Source: a virus. From it: a stretch of DNA of 64,000 nt. Numbering within the stretch: position 1 is the stretch's first letter; every line of letters starts with the position of its first letter. Location of the stretch: positions 32,876 through 96,875 of the IMG/VR virus record IMGVR_UViG_3300017605_001488; one strand, given 5' to 3'. Under the pieces are notes generated by a model that was not told the DNA's origin, searched no databases, and was given only the letters and a program-made list of their open reading frames with translations. Shown piece by piece: positions 51,760 to 60,800 of the stretch. Position numbers and translations under genes: made by a program.

Positions 51760-52863
51760 TCACGCCGCCCCCATCGCCGGCGGGCGCACGTACGACTCGA
51801 GGATGGTGTCGATTTCCGGGTCGCCGGTGAATGCGCCGTGCAGCTTCAACGGCTCGAGGTTGTACTGCTGGTCGCGCGTGCGCTCGCTCGTCAACCGCCA
51901 ACGCTTCGTCGCGTCTTCGCGCTTGTCCCATTGCGAGAACTTCGGGAGCTCGCGCAACGTGAGCAGTTGCACCGCCCGACGCAACATGCCGGGCGTCGTG
52001 CCGAACGGTGACCCGTCGAACTCGGTGTACCCCCACACACCGGTCACCGTGACGTTCTGCTGCCCGCGCGGGAAGATGAGCCGCGAGAACGAGAACGGCC
52101 GCACGCCGGCCAGGTCCTCGCTCGCGCTGAACAATTCGATCTTCGGGTCGTTGCGATCGTCGGGGTGAATCTGCCCTTGCAGGTGGCGGTTGTACACGCG
52201 ATAGAAGTCCGGCTCGACGGCGAGGTCGGACGGGAACAGCGGCGACGTTTGGAAGCGCAACGTTTGGACGCCGATGATGGGCATGTCGAACAACGTGACG
52301 CTCGACCCGCGGCCATTCTGTCGAACCTGCATGAACCGCGGCTCGAAGAACCGCCCGGTCACACGTTCGACGAATTGGCTGGCGCGTTGAATGGCGAGCA
52401 TCACGCGCGCGTCGCTGAATTGCGCCGCCGTGATGCCCTCGTCGCGGATGTCGGCGAGCAGGCAGTAGTACGGCGCGATCGTCTGCCCGGCGGTGACGAC
52501 CTCGAATTGCTGGCGCACCTCGACGGTCGGCTGCGTTTGCAGGTCGCCGTTCTCGTCGGGCTGCGGGGGCATCTGATAGAACCATCGAATCTCGTACACG
52601 CCCGGCGGTGCCGAACCGCTCACGGTCCATCCGCTGGCGGTGTACCGACCGGTGCCGAGCTTGTCCGCGCCCGCGATGGCGACCGCTTGTGATGCACCGG
52701 ACGGGAACACCTTGACGGGGGTGAGCTTCTTCGTGTCGTCGCTCAGGTCGTAGATGGCGAACGACAACGCGACGAGGTCGACCATCGTGCCGCGTGCCTG
52801 CGCGTAGAACACGAGCGGCGAAGTGGCCGGGGCAAGCACCGTCGAACGCGCGATGGCGAGCAT
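51760..52863 (-). CDS. Head-tail connector-like protein with beta N-terminus
   Basis: A 367-residue protein. The N-terminal 125 residues form a beta-sandwich with GVYEIRWFYQMPPQP. The rest is helical and resembles HK97 gp6/SPP1 gp15 connectors in layout: TAAQFSDARVMLAIQRASQF, VERVTGRFFEPR, then a C-terminal helical pair (MLRRAVQLLTLRELPKFSQW). The VERVTGR motif is common in this connector family. The Ig-like extension is unusual. Confidence 0.72.
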   Translation of the reverse strand: MLAIARSTVLAPATSPLVFYAQARGTMVDLVALSFAIYDLSDDTKKLTPVKVFPSGASQAVAIAGADKLGTGRYTASGWTVSGSAPPGVYEIRWFYQMPPQPDENGDLQTQPTVEVRQQFEVVTAGQTIAPYYCLLADIRDEGITAAQFSDARVMLAIQRASQFVERVTGRFFEPRFMQVRQNGRGSSVTLFDMPIIGVQTLRFQTSPLFPSDLAVEPDFYRVYNRHLQGQIHPDDRNDPKIELFSASEDLAGVRPFSFSRLIFPRGQQNVTVTGVWGYTEFDGSPFGTTPGMLRRAVQLLTLRELPKFSQWDKREDATKRWRLTSERTRDQQYNLEPLKLHGAFTGDPEIDTILESYVRPPAMGAA

Positions 52864-52876
52864 GCCCCGGATTGTA

Positions 52877-53194
52877 TCACTTCTTCGTTAGCCGAGCGTG
52901 CTCCCCCGCGAGCACGTACCCGACCTCGTTGGCCTGTTCGACCAACGCGGACAGGACGCCTTGTGGGATCGCCACCTTCGCATCGTCGATCGCCGTGGTT
53001 GCGATCTCGAAGTTGCGCAACAGCGTTCCATCGCGTGCGCCGTCCACCGCGCGCACCACCATCGAATTGACGAGACGCACGCGGAGCTCGGCGACGTACG
53101 TGGCCACCGCGGCATCGATGCGCGCCTGCACATCGGCCTCACGCTTTTTCAGCAGCTCCGTGTCGACGGCGGGTGCCTTCGAACGTCGGCTCAT
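52877..53194 (-). CDS. Small helical head-module protein
   Basis: A 105-residue protein, nearly all helix (TELLKKREADVQARIDAAVA, SALVEQANEVGYVLAGEHAR), with no cysteine. The ATG at 53194 overlaps the upstream stop by four bases. It lies between the decoration-type and connector-like genes. It may be a head-assembly accessory; no family is recognised. Confidence 0.65.
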   Translation of the reverse strand: MSRRSKAPAVDTELLKKREADVQARIDAAVATYVAELRVRLVNSMVVRAVDGARDGTLLRNFEIATTAIDDAKVAIPQGVLSALVEQANEVGYVLAGEHARLTKK

Positions 53195-53877
53195 CCCTCG
53201 CCACCACCTTCACCCTTCGGGGGCTCGGGTGCTTTCGGGGCGGCGGGCGCCTTCGTGGCGGACGTTGCACCCGTGCGGCGGCGGCCGGGGATGCTGATCG
53301 GTGCGGTTGCGGTGGTGGGGGTCGGCGCCGTGGGCGGGGCGGGTTCGGCACCTTCGTCGGCGGCACCACCCTCGACGGCGGTGTCGGGGTCGTCCGGGCT
53401 GACCAACCGGGTCGGACGCTTCGGGGTGGCGCGCTCGACATCGGAGGCCAGGTCGGTCGACTCGAGGTCGTCCTCGCTGCCGGGGAGGTTGTCGGTCGTG
53501 TCCGCGCGGGGCAGGTCACGCGTGGTCAACGTCGATCGCTCGGCAGGGGAAATCGGCTCGCGGGGCGGGCGCACGTCGCCGCGGGCGGTCACGCGATGGA
53601 CGCGGTGGGGGTCGGTCGCTTCGGCGTGCTCACGCTGGCGGCGCTTCTCCGCGGCGTCGGCGGCCAACGCATCCTCGGCCTTGTCGTACACTTCGAATGC
53701 GAGCGGGGACTCGTCGTTCTCGGCGCTTTGGTGAATCGTTTTCAGCACCTTCGCGACCTCGTCGCTCACCTCATACCATCCGGCCTCGACCTTGAAGGTG
53801 ATTCCGAACACCGTGTAGGTGCGCAGCACGAGCCCTTTGCGGACGTTCAACGGACGGAGGCGAGCAATCTTCGACAT
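53191..53877 (-). CDS. Unknown protein with Pro/Thr-rich tail
   Basis: A 228-residue protein. The start is fixed at the ATG at 53877 by AAGGAG; the open frame upstream is noise. A small N-terminal folded domain of about 75 residues (RTYTVFGITFKVEAGWYEVS) is followed by a highly charged, then Pro/Ala/Thr-rich disordered tail of 150 residues. Its position among head genes suggests a structural accessory. Confidence 0.65.
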   Translation of the reverse strand: MSKIARLRPLNVRKGLVLRTYTVFGITFKVEAGWYEVSDEVAKVLKTIHQSAENDESPLAFEVYDKAEDALAADAAEKRRQREHAEATDPHRVHRVTARGDVRPPREPISPAERSTLTTRDLPRADTTDNLPGSEDDLESTDLASDVERATPKRPTRLVSPDDPDTAVEGGAADEGAEPAPPTAPTPTTATAPISIPGRRRTGATSATKAPAAPKAPEPPKGEGGGEG

Positions 53878-53898
53878 GGGATTCTCCTTCAAACGGAA

Positions 53899-53928
53899 AG
53901 GGCGCCGAGCTTGGATGCCCGACGCCCT
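53899..53928 (-). terminator. Strong hairpin with U-rich tail
   Basis: On the message strand, a 12-bp stem (two G-U pairs) is formed by GGGCGUCGGGC and GCUCGGCGCCC around a six-base loop, followed by UUUCCGUUU. It fills the 77-base gap between the decoration candidate at 53955 and the next gene. It is the best intrinsic-terminator match in the head module and would partly separate head-structural from connector transcription. Confidence 0.65.
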
Positions 53929-53954
53929 AGCCAGCTTACGCGCGAGAGGTCCGA

Positions 53955-54566
53955 CTATGCGCGACGGATGCCGCGCACGTACACGGTGCACGTGGTGTCG
54001 TGGCCGCCGCCGTTCACCATCGCGATGCGGAGCGTACCGCCCGCGGCGATGGTTGCCTGCGCGTCGTCGATCGTGGCCACACGCGTGATCGTCTTGTCGG
54101 CCTTGTTGATGTCCATCGCATCCGTGATCGCGGTCGCGCCGTTCTTCACGGTGATGGTGTCCGCCGCACCGCCCGCGCCGTTTTCCTTGCGCACCCACAC
54201 GTCGAGGACTTCGGTCTTGTCGGTGAGCACCACGTCGATGTCGGCGGAAACGCCGGTCGGGACGTGAACGGGGTGGATGACCTCGATGCCGCCCAGCACT
54301 TGGCCATCGGCGACGACGGCAAGGTGCCCGCCGTTCACCGACGCGGGTGCCGGGAATCCGGCAACGAGCGCATCAAGTGCGAGTCCCACCGACGCGTAGG
54401 CGCCGCTGTACCCCACGATGTGGGCACCGTTGCCGGCAGTGGTCGCCGACAGCGCATCGATCATCTGCTGGAGGAGCTGCGCGAGCGTCGGGGTGCCGCC
54501 GTTCACCGGCGCAAGGGCCGAGCCCCCGGTGCCGAGGTTCGCGGGGATGGTGGGAAAACCGGCCAT
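53955..54566 (-). CDS. Unknown head protein, decoration candidate
   Basis: A 203-residue protein from the ATG at 54566. The N-terminus is Pro/Gly/Ala-rich (MAGFPTIPANLGTGGSALAP), then a helical stretch with TLAQLLQQMIDALSATTA. The C-terminal half is a beta-sandwich (ADIDVVLTDKTEVLDVWVRK, TLRIAMVNGGGHDT). Position after the capsid and a neighbouring beta-rich protein makes a capsid-decoration role likely. Confidence 0.55.
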   Translation of the reverse strand: MAGFPTIPANLGTGGSALAPVNGGTPTLAQLLQQMIDALSATTAGNGAHIVGYSGAYASVGLALDALVAGFPAPASVNGGHLAVVADGQVLGGIEVIHPVHVPTGVSADIDVVLTDKTEVLDVWVRKENGAGGAADTITVKNGATAITDAMDINKADKTITRVATIDDAQATIAAGGTLRIAMVNGGGHDTTCTVYVRGIRRA

Positions 54567-54628
54567 GACCTTTAGCCCTCTCGAGATGAACGACTACGTG
54601 TGCGGACGACTAGGTGCGGGTGGTTGAC

Positions 54629-55195
54629 TCAGTGCGAATCGACGATGAGCTCGAAGTTCACGCCGGACAGGTCGGCGGTGCCGTTCTCGGCAGCCGACGA
54701 GATGACCTGCATGAACAGCGCGCCCTTGCGCTCGACGGTGACAGCGGTGCCGGCGGTCGTCTCGTCGACGGAGCCGCCGCCGACGGTCGCCGAGACCTCG
54801 AACACGGACTTGGTCATCCCGGTGGCGATGACGTAGTAACGCGTGCCCGCGACGAGCCCGGCCGGGACGGCGGTGCCGCCGAACTCGACCGCGTCACCGG
54901 CCTTGAAGCCGTGCGCGCTGCCGTCGGACATCGTGAACTTGTTGGTGGCCGGGTCGCAAACGACCGAGCGGGCGGGGAGCGGTGAATTCCACTTGGGCAG
55001 GAAGTCACCGACCTGGCCGGCGGCGCGCACGTCGTCGACCTTCTCGGCGCGACCGACTGCCGCCTGAAACGCCGCTTCGAAGCCGTAGCTCCCGCCGGCC
55101 GTGTAGGCGCTGTCTCCGAGCATGACGATGCGCGTCTTGGTGACGGGACCGACACTGGCGACGCGGTCGAGGACGGTGATTGCTCCGAGGGCCAT
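54629..55195 (-). CDS. Unknown head protein, capsid-associated
   Basis: A 188-residue, beta-rich, slightly acidic protein from the ATG at 55195 (MALGAITVLDRVASVGPVTK). Motifs such as RYYVIATGMTKSVFEVSATV and a GDAVEFGGTAVPAG loop recall phage structural sandwich folds. It follows the capsid gene across a gap with two hairpins. A decoration or head-stabilising role is plausible. Confidence 0.55.
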   Translation of the reverse strand: MALGAITVLDRVASVGPVTKTRIVMLGDSAYTAGGSYGFEAAFQAAVGRAEKVDDVRAAGQVGDFLPKWNSPLPARSVVCDPATNKFTMSDGSAHGFKAGDAVEFGGTAVPAGLVAGTRYYVIATGMTKSVFEVSATVGGGSVDETTAGTAVTVERKGALFMQVISSAAENGTADLSGVNFELIVDSH

Positions 55196-55213
55196 GGTCT
55201 TTCTCCAGCGGGT

Positions 55214-55228
55214 GCGAGCCGGGCTCGC
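55214..55228 (-). repeat. Second hairpin after the capsid gene
   Basis: GCGAGC/GCTCGC (6-bp arms, CGG loop) lies 34 bases beyond the UUCG-capped hairpin at 55261-55282, still ahead of the next gene. The tandem pair may act together to reduce readthrough or protect capsid messages. Confidence 0.45.
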
Positions 55229-55260
55229 GATAGTGACGGTGGTGGTTCCGATGCGAAGGA

Positions 55261-55282
55261 CGCGGGCGCCGAAGCGCCCGCG
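55261..55282 (-). terminator. UUCG-capped hairpin after the capsid gene
   Basis: A perfect 9-bp stem, CGCGGGCGC with GCGCCCGCG, closed on the message strand by a cUUCGg tetraloop, the most stable RNA loop known. It begins seven bases after the capsid stop. Only a poor U-run follows (TCCTTCG), so it may act as a terminator or as a 3' stabiliser for the abundant capsid message. Confidence 0.65.
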
Positions 55283-55288
55283 AATGAA

Positions 55289-56242
55289 TCAGGCGACCTT
55301 GACGTTGATGGCTTTGACGGTCGCGGTCTCCTCGGCGTACTTCATGTCCATACGCAGGGTCGCGACGATGAGGAGCACACCTTCCGAGACGAGCTTGTCC
55401 GTCTCGATGCGGATGTTGCGCCAAATGCCCACGTTGATGTTCTTCGGGTCCGTGAGGATGTGGTCGGTGCAATGCGACCCCGTCCCGATGGTCTCCGGGA
55501 ACAACGGCACGTCGATGATGGGCACGCCCGAGTACGCCGGCGTGGCGTCTTCCTCGAGATACTTGTCGGAGAGCGCGCCGATGCGGTCCGACAACGAATC
55601 GCGGTACTGAATCTCGGAGTTGACCGAGGTGAAGAACCGCAACGACTTCTTGTCGCGCAAGAACTCGTTCGGCATCGACTTGAGCATGTCGCGGAACTGC
55701 GTCTTGTTCGTCGTGGTGTCCGTGCAGTTGACCACGTGCGACGCGGACTGCTTGAGGATGCCGTCGAACTTCGCGAGGAACGGATCGACCGACGTGGTGT
55801 CACCCTGTACGACGACTTCCTCCGTGTCGCGCGCGATGGCTTCCGCCATGAGCTGCATCACGGTCTGCCGGAGCTCGCCGCGCTCGATCGAGTCCTCGAG
55901 CGTTTCGTTGTCCAGGCGGACTTCCGCTTTGAACAGCTGCGCGCTGAGTTGGACCTTCGACAGGTCGGGCTTGGAACGGTCGCCCACCGGCAACGCGGTC
56001 GCCTCGGTTCCGGCGCGGAGCACGCGCGAACCGAAACGAATCTTCTCGATCAGCTGGATCGGCGACCGCATCGGGACGACGGTGGACATGCCCAAGACCT
56101 TGCTGGCCTTGATCATGATCCTCATGAACTTCGCCGCTTGCGCCGGCTGAAGGAGACCGCCGCTGGTCGTGAGGTCCGACAGCGCGAGGTCCGCCTTTGC
56201 GAGGAGCGTGCGGTTGTCGGTGATTCCTGCTGCCTGGGACAT
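55289..56242 (-). CDS. Major capsid protein, HK97 fold
   Basis: A 317-residue capsid protein. The N-terminal region (DLALSDLTTSGGLLQPAQAA) includes a cleavage-type arm; the E-loop/P-domain segments are visible in GSRVLRAGTEATALPVGDRS and EVRLDNETLEDSIERGELRQ. The A-domain segment is PAYSGVPIIDVPLFPE, closing with WRNIRIETDKLVSEGVLLIV and VKAINVK. GAGAAGGAG precedes the ATG at 56242. It sits after the protease and scaffold genes, as expected. Confidence 0.88.
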   Translation of the reverse strand: MSQAAGITDNRTLLAKADLALSDLTTSGGLLQPAQAAKFMRIMIKASKVLGMSTVVPMRSPIQLIEKIRFGSRVLRAGTEATALPVGDRSKPDLSKVQLSAQLFKAEVRLDNETLEDSIERGELRQTVMQLMAEAIARDTEEVVVQGDTTSVDPFLAKFDGILKQSASHVVNCTDTTTNKTQFRDMLKSMPNEFLRDKKSLRFFTSVNSEIQYRDSLSDRIGALSDKYLEEDATPAYSGVPIIDVPLFPETIGTGSHCTDHILTDPKNINVGIWRNIRIETDKLVSEGVLLIVATLRMDMKYAEETATVKAINVKVA

Positions 56243-56291
56243 CGCTGGGTTCTCCTTCTCGCGGGAACGGTGAGCTACTGCTGATATAGCA

Positions 56292-57389
56292 TCAGCCGAA
56301 ACGGTTGGGGGACTTTTCGTCTTCGATCGAATCGTTCATGTCGAGGGGCCACGACACGTCCGACACCACACGCGGCGCACCCTCGACGGGCGCGGCATTG
56401 CTCGAGGCAACGGCATCCCGGGCGGCGGCGGTGGATTCCGCGTTCTTCTTGATCTGTTGGGTCAGCCCAGCGACCTGCGCTTGGAGGTCGGTGAGCTGCT
56501 TCGCCACCGCTGCGGGAATCTCCGCATCGTCGGCTTTGCCGGTCTTGCCCTTGTTCGGCGCCATCGCGCCGGGCGGCGTGTTGTCCGCGCTCGGTCCGGT
56601 GGGCGTAGCCGGAACCGGCTTCTTTTTCTTGGGGTCGTCGGCGGCAGCGGGCGCACCCTTCGCCTTCGAAGTGTCGACGGGCGCGGGGGGCACCACCTCG
56701 CCGAGCAACGACGAGAGGATGTCGATCGCCTGCTGGAAACGCACGAGGCGTTCCTTCTTCATCTTCGATCCGTACTTCGCGAGCGATTCGCGAAGCAGCG
56801 CGGCGTTCGCGGCCTTGTTGATGACGCGCTTGGCTTGGAGCACCGCGAGGCGCTTGCCGAAACCCATCGTCAACGGCGGTCCGGGTTGGTTCGGCTGCTG
56901 CGGCGGCGCGGCGGCACCTTCACCGGCTTCCTCGGCCGGCGGCTCCTGCTGTCCGGTCGTTGCGTAGCACGCGTCCTCGCACATTTCGGCCGCGCCCATC
57001 ATCGCCTCGACGATCGGGCCGGCGTCCATCTGCGTTTCGTCGTCCACGATCTTCGCACCGTCGATCAGCTTCTGCGCGTCCTCGAGCTGGGACAGCACTT
57101 CGTCCATGCAATCGGCGAGCGCCTTCTGCGCGTCCTTCGTGAGCGTCGCGCCGGCCTTCGTGGTCGGTTGCGCATCGGCCGCCGGCGTCGTCGTTGCACC
57201 CGCGCCACCCGCGGGCGTGGTCGTGAGTCCGTTCGGTCCAGCAGTCACGGCGGCTCCGGTGGGCATGGCGTCTCCCTCTCGCTTGACGATCAGAAACTTC
57301 CGACGGTTTGCCGCACGATCGACCATCGACACTTCCTCAGTGATCATCTCGTGGAGGCGATGGACTTGGTCGGTCTTTGCGGTGGTCAC
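56292..57389 (-). CDS. Scaffold-like head protein
   Basis: A 365-residue protein starting at the GTG at 57389, which has GAGGT upstream. Its first 40 residues (ITEEVSMVDRAANRRKFLIV) match the segment that normally follows the XkdF protease domain; here it begins a separate gene. The rest is Pro/Ala/Lys-rich with coiled-coil parts (AVAKQLTDLQAQVAGLTQQI), typical of a scaffold. Position between protease and capsid fits. It has no enzymatic motif. Confidence 0.7.
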   Translation of the reverse strand: MTTAKTDQVHRLHEMITEEVSMVDRAANRRKFLIVKREGDAMPTGAAVTAGPNGLTTTPAGGAGATTTPAADAQPTTKAGATLTKDAQKALADCMDEVLSQLEDAQKLIDGAKIVDDETQMDAGPIVEAMMGAAEMCEDACYATTGQQEPPAEEAGEGAAAPPQQPNQPGPPLTMGFGKRLAVLQAKRVINKAANAALLRESLAKYGSKMKKERLVRFQQAIDILSSLLGEVVPPAPVDTSKAKGAPAAADDPKKKKPVPATPTGPSADNTPPGAMAPNKGKTGKADDAEIPAAVAKQLTDLQAQVAGLTQQIKKNAESTAAARDAVASSNAAPVEGAPRVVSDVSWPLDMNDSIEDEKSPNRFG

Positions 57390-57436
57390 GGTTGACCTCA
57401 GTGTGCCTCGTAATGGCACCGTTCGTCAATCGACGT

Positions 57437-59551
57437 TCAGGCGGGCGGTGCGTCGGGCTTTCGGACTGCGGAACCGCCGATGCTGAACCCGGTTAGCTCG
57501 CCCGATTTGCAGGCTTTCCACAGGTCCTCATCCAACACCTTCACCGCCATCACCCACGTGCCAGCCTTGACGGGTTGGCCGTCCGCCTCGAAGTCGCACG
57601 GCGCGATGTAGCTCTCGAGGATCTTGACCTTGTCGTTGATGCCGCCCTTGTGCATCAGTCCGATGGTCCGATATTTCTGCATGAACTCGTGCGCGGTGTT
57701 CCGGATTTCATCCGCCGAGTAAATGTCGTTCTGGGCGTCGACGACTTCGGGTTCGAGCACGATGCCGAGCACGTAGTGCTCATCGCCCTTCTCGGTCTTC
57801 TTTCCGATGCGCACCACACGCTTCGATACCTCGGCAACGACCGCATCGTCGCCCGACTCGTCGTCGGCGATGGATGCGAATGCATCGGCCAACGCCTTTT
57901 CGAGATCGACTTCGGCGACATCGCCCTTGATCGACTTCGTGTGTGCCGCGTGGTGGGCTGCCTGCGCGGTGTGATGCGCAGCGATGGTCGGGTACTTCGC
58001 GTTCGCGTGCGCCGCCGCTTGGTGCATCGACGATGCAACCATGTGCTCGGTCTTGTTCCCCGACGCGTTCGCCCGTGCGCCGGCTGCATTCGCTGCCGCC
58101 GACACCTTCGACCCCGGACTGTTCTGCAACGTCGGTTTGCCTTTGCCACCGCCGCCACCGTGTCCACCACCGCCGCCGGTGTATTGATTCGCGCGGCCCT
58201 TCTGGGTGTCCTCGAGCATGCGACGTGCGTGCGCTTGCAGCGATTCCTTCTTGTCCGCACCGATGGACGATTGCGGAATGCGTGCGACGGCGTTGCGCAA
58301 GTGCGGCACGTCGATCTTGCCGTCCTTGTCCTTGTACGGGAAGTGACGCAACGACCGCGGCTTCGTCTTCCCCTCGCCGTCTTTCTCTCCGCCGCCTTCG
58401 ACGTACAGGAACGCGCCGTCGGGCAGGTCGTTGACGTACGCGGCGGACCACTCCGCCTTGTCGAGCGGCGTGTCGATGTACTCGATGCGCGTGTCGTGCT
58501 CGAGCGCGTGCGACGCCACGAACAACCGATTGGCTGCGTCGTCGGTGGCGACTTTGAACACCCGACCGAGCAACGCCATCGACGTGCGCGCGACGGGCGT
58601 GTCGTCGAATTCAACCACCCACGGTGCGACGGCTTCGCCTTTCGCGAGCTCGTCGACGACCTCGTCGAGCTGTTCGATCGTTGCCGCCGACAACACGAGA
58701 CAATCGGTTTCGCTCTTGAGCGTGTCGCGCCACGTCGGATCGACCAACGGCGTCGACAAGCGCTTCGCGGTCATCGCCGTGGGCAACGCCGTCATCAACA
58801 CGTCGCGAAACGACGTGATGCGTGGTTCGCCCTTGCCGACGGTGTTGTCGTCGGGCTCGTACAGGAACAGCTGCTCGATGCACAGGCGGATGTCCCCGTC
58901 CACGACCTTCACGAGTCGTTCGTCGAAGAAGTTGCTGTCCACCAACGCGTTGCGCACGGCGGCGGCCTCGTTCGGATCGGTGCGCTTCCAATACGCGTAC
59001 TTCTCCGGAACGACGCGCTCGAGTGACTTCGGCAACGCACTCGATCCCGCGGGCGGCATGATGCCGGCTTTGACGGCGGCCTTCGACAACACGTACGGCA
59101 CGAGTGCCTTGCTGACGCTCGCGCCCCACGAACCGTCCGGCTTCCGCTTGACGAGCAGAATGCCGTTCATGTCGACGCCCTTGGTCACGAAGTATTCGTG
59201 GATGTCGTCGGTGTGCAGCCCGTACTCGATGCGCGGGCCGGTCGGGTTCGCTGCCTTCGCGATGGGGGCTTCGACGGTGGCGACGCACTCCGATGCGAGC
59301 GCCGACGGCAACGGCAACGGCAACACCGCAGGCGAACGCACGAGCGCGAATGCCCACGTGGCTTTCGCGAGCGCGAGCCGCGCGAACCCCTTGCCCATCA
59401 CGACGGATGCGACCTCGGCGTCACCCGGCGCGAGGTCGGGTTGCGGTGCCGTGTCAAGCGGCAGCGCCATCTGTCGCGTGTCCGCGAGCGCGACCTTCGC
59501 CACCGGAATGATGCGGTGACGAACCCGCGCCCGTCGTTCGATCACGTGCAC
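57437..59551 (-). CDS. Prohead protease, XkdF-like C-terminus with long N-terminal region
   Basis: A 704-residue protein. The last 130 residues match the XkdF prohead protease: HYVLGIVLEPEVVDAQNDIY, then ADEIRNTAHEFMQK, GLMHKGGINDKVKILESYIA and the closing WKACKSGELTGFSIGGSA; H and S within these blocks would be catalytic. The first 560 residues are unusual for XkdF and include a mixed alpha/beta domain and a His/Gly-rich spacer (GGGGGHGGGGGKGKP). The GTG at 59551 has GGAGGT upstream. Confidence 0.78.
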   Translation of the reverse strand: MHVIERRARVRHRIIPVAKVALADTRQMALPLDTAPQPDLAPGDAEVASVVMGKGFARLALAKATWAFALVRSPAVLPLPLPSALASECVATVEAPIAKAANPTGPRIEYGLHTDDIHEYFVTKGVDMNGILLVKRKPDGSWGASVSKALVPYVLSKAAVKAGIMPPAGSSALPKSLERVVPEKYAYWKRTDPNEAAAVRNALVDSNFFDERLVKVVDGDIRLCIEQLFLYEPDDNTVGKGEPRITSFRDVLMTALPTAMTAKRLSTPLVDPTWRDTLKSETDCLVLSAATIEQLDEVVDELAKGEAVAPWVVEFDDTPVARTSMALLGRVFKVATDDAANRLFVASHALEHDTRIEYIDTPLDKAEWSAAYVNDLPDGAFLYVEGGGEKDGEGKTKPRSLRHFPYKDKDGKIDVPHLRNAVARIPQSSIGADKKESLQAHARRMLEDTQKGRANQYTGGGGGHGGGGGKGKPTLQNSPGSKVSAAANAAGARANASGNKTEHMVASSMHQAAAHANAKYPTIAAHHTAQAAHHAAHTKSIKGDVAEVDLEKALADAFASIADDESGDDAVVAEVSKRVVRIGKKTEKGDEHYVLGIVLEPEVVDAQNDIYSADEIRNTAHEFMQKYRTIGLMHKGGINDKVKILESYIAPCDFEADGQPVKAGTWVMAVKVLDEDLWKACKSGELTGFSIGGSAVRKPDAPPA

Positions 59552-59566
59552 GATGACCTCCGCGGA

Positions 59567-60757
59567 TTAGCGCTGCGCCCAGGGGTCCTTCCCCCACGAG
59601 TCGTCCTGTCCGCTGCCGACGGCCACGGACTTCGTGACCTTGGCGGGCGGCGGCGGGGCGTTGTCCATCTTCGTCGTGCGGATGCGTGCGCCATCGGCGT
59701 CACGCGGGAAGTCCGCCATGTCGCCGGGCCACTGGAACTCACCACCGGCCGGGGCGCGCTTCGACAACGCATCCGCGCCATCCGAACGTGCTGCCGACGG
59801 CGTGCCGGGTTGCGGCTTGTTGTTCGCGGTGAAGTCCCGCACGATCGCGGCGACCGCATCACCGAGCGTCTTCATCGTGTCTTGGTTCCCCTGGTTGAGG
59901 CCGTTCGACGCGATGTTCGTTCCGCCCGACGGGTTGCCGGTGTTGTCCTGCACCGCGCCGGCGGCGGCTTGCGTGGTTTCCTGATCCGTCTTCGTGGTCA
60001 GGTCCTCGGGCGTTCCGGGCAACCCCGCGAAGCACGACTCCATCTCCACGTCGATCGGCTTCGGCTCGGCACCGGTCTGCTCCCATGCGAGCTTCGCGAT
60101 GGCAACCGCCTTCTGCAAGTTCGCCAGCCGCTTCACGCACGCCTCGGGTGCATCGGACTTCGTGGCGGTCAGCTGCGCGAGCGACCACTGCGCGAACACC
60201 TCGGGATTCTCGAACTTCACGGACTTGGCGGCCATGTCTCCTCCTTCTGCTGCTGCCGGTTCGGGGCTGCCGACCGTGTTGAGAATTTCGAGCACCTTTC
60301 CGATCGACGCCTTCGCACCGGCGATGTCGCCTTTACGAAGGAGATCGTTGATGCCCCACATGCGGTCACACACGAAGTTCACCGTGGCCGACAATTCGAC
60401 CTCGGGAGCGAGTGCTTTGGTCACCCACATTTTCATCGTGCCTTGACCATCGGCCGCGCCGTCGAGGTTCATCTGCATGCCGCCCGGGGTGAGCGTGAGC
60501 AACATGCCGGCGATCGTCTTGAGCTCGGAGTCGGAACCGTCGGGCAATCCCGCATCGGTGACCTTCGACGACAACGCGGTCAGGCGTTCGAGCGCATCGC
60601 CGATGACTTGCGCGGGTCCACCCGACGCCTCGGCGGTCGGAGGCGGCGCACCTTCACCACCGGGGGGCGCACCCATGTCGCCGTCGGCGGTACCGGGTGC
60701 TTTGGCGATGGACGCGAGAGCAACGGCGAGCTTGAGGATGAGGGTGCGCGCGTCCAT
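59567..60757 (-). CDS. Unknown head protein, scaffold or internal
   Basis: A 396-residue protein from the ATG at 60757. It is helical with Gly/Pro/Ala-rich stretches (ADGDMGAPPGGEGAPPPTAE) and a central cysteine-poor domain (SATVNFVCDRMWGINDLLRK). The C-terminus is disordered with WGKDPWAQR at the end. Between the minor head and protease genes it could be an internal head or scaffold protein. No family is recognised. Confidence 0.62.
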   Translation of the reverse strand: MDARTLILKLAVALASIAKAPGTADGDMGAPPGGEGAPPPTAEASGGPAQVIGDALERLTALSSKVTDAGLPDGSDSELKTIAGMLLTLTPGGMQMNLDGAADGQGTMKMWVTKALAPEVELSATVNFVCDRMWGINDLLRKGDIAGAKASIGKVLEILNTVGSPEPAAAEGGDMAAKSVKFENPEVFAQWSLAQLTATKSDAPEACVKRLANLQKAVAIAKLAWEQTGAEPKPIDVEMESCFAGLPGTPEDLTTKTDQETTQAAAGAVQDNTGNPSGGTNIASNGLNQGNQDTMKTLGDAVAAIVRDFTANNKPQPGTPSAARSDGADALSKRAPAGGEFQWPGDMADFPRDADGARIRTTKMDNAPPPPAKVTKSVAVGSGQDDSWGKDPWAQR

Positions 60758-60800
60758 CGGTGCGGTGTCCTTTCGGTTGAGTGCTCTACGGATACCACAA

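Noticed and set aside
56275-56300. GCTGAT/ATCAGC hairpin at the end of the scaffold-like gene as a terminator
   Set aside because: The stem is short, includes the stop codon and has no U-run; too weak to call.
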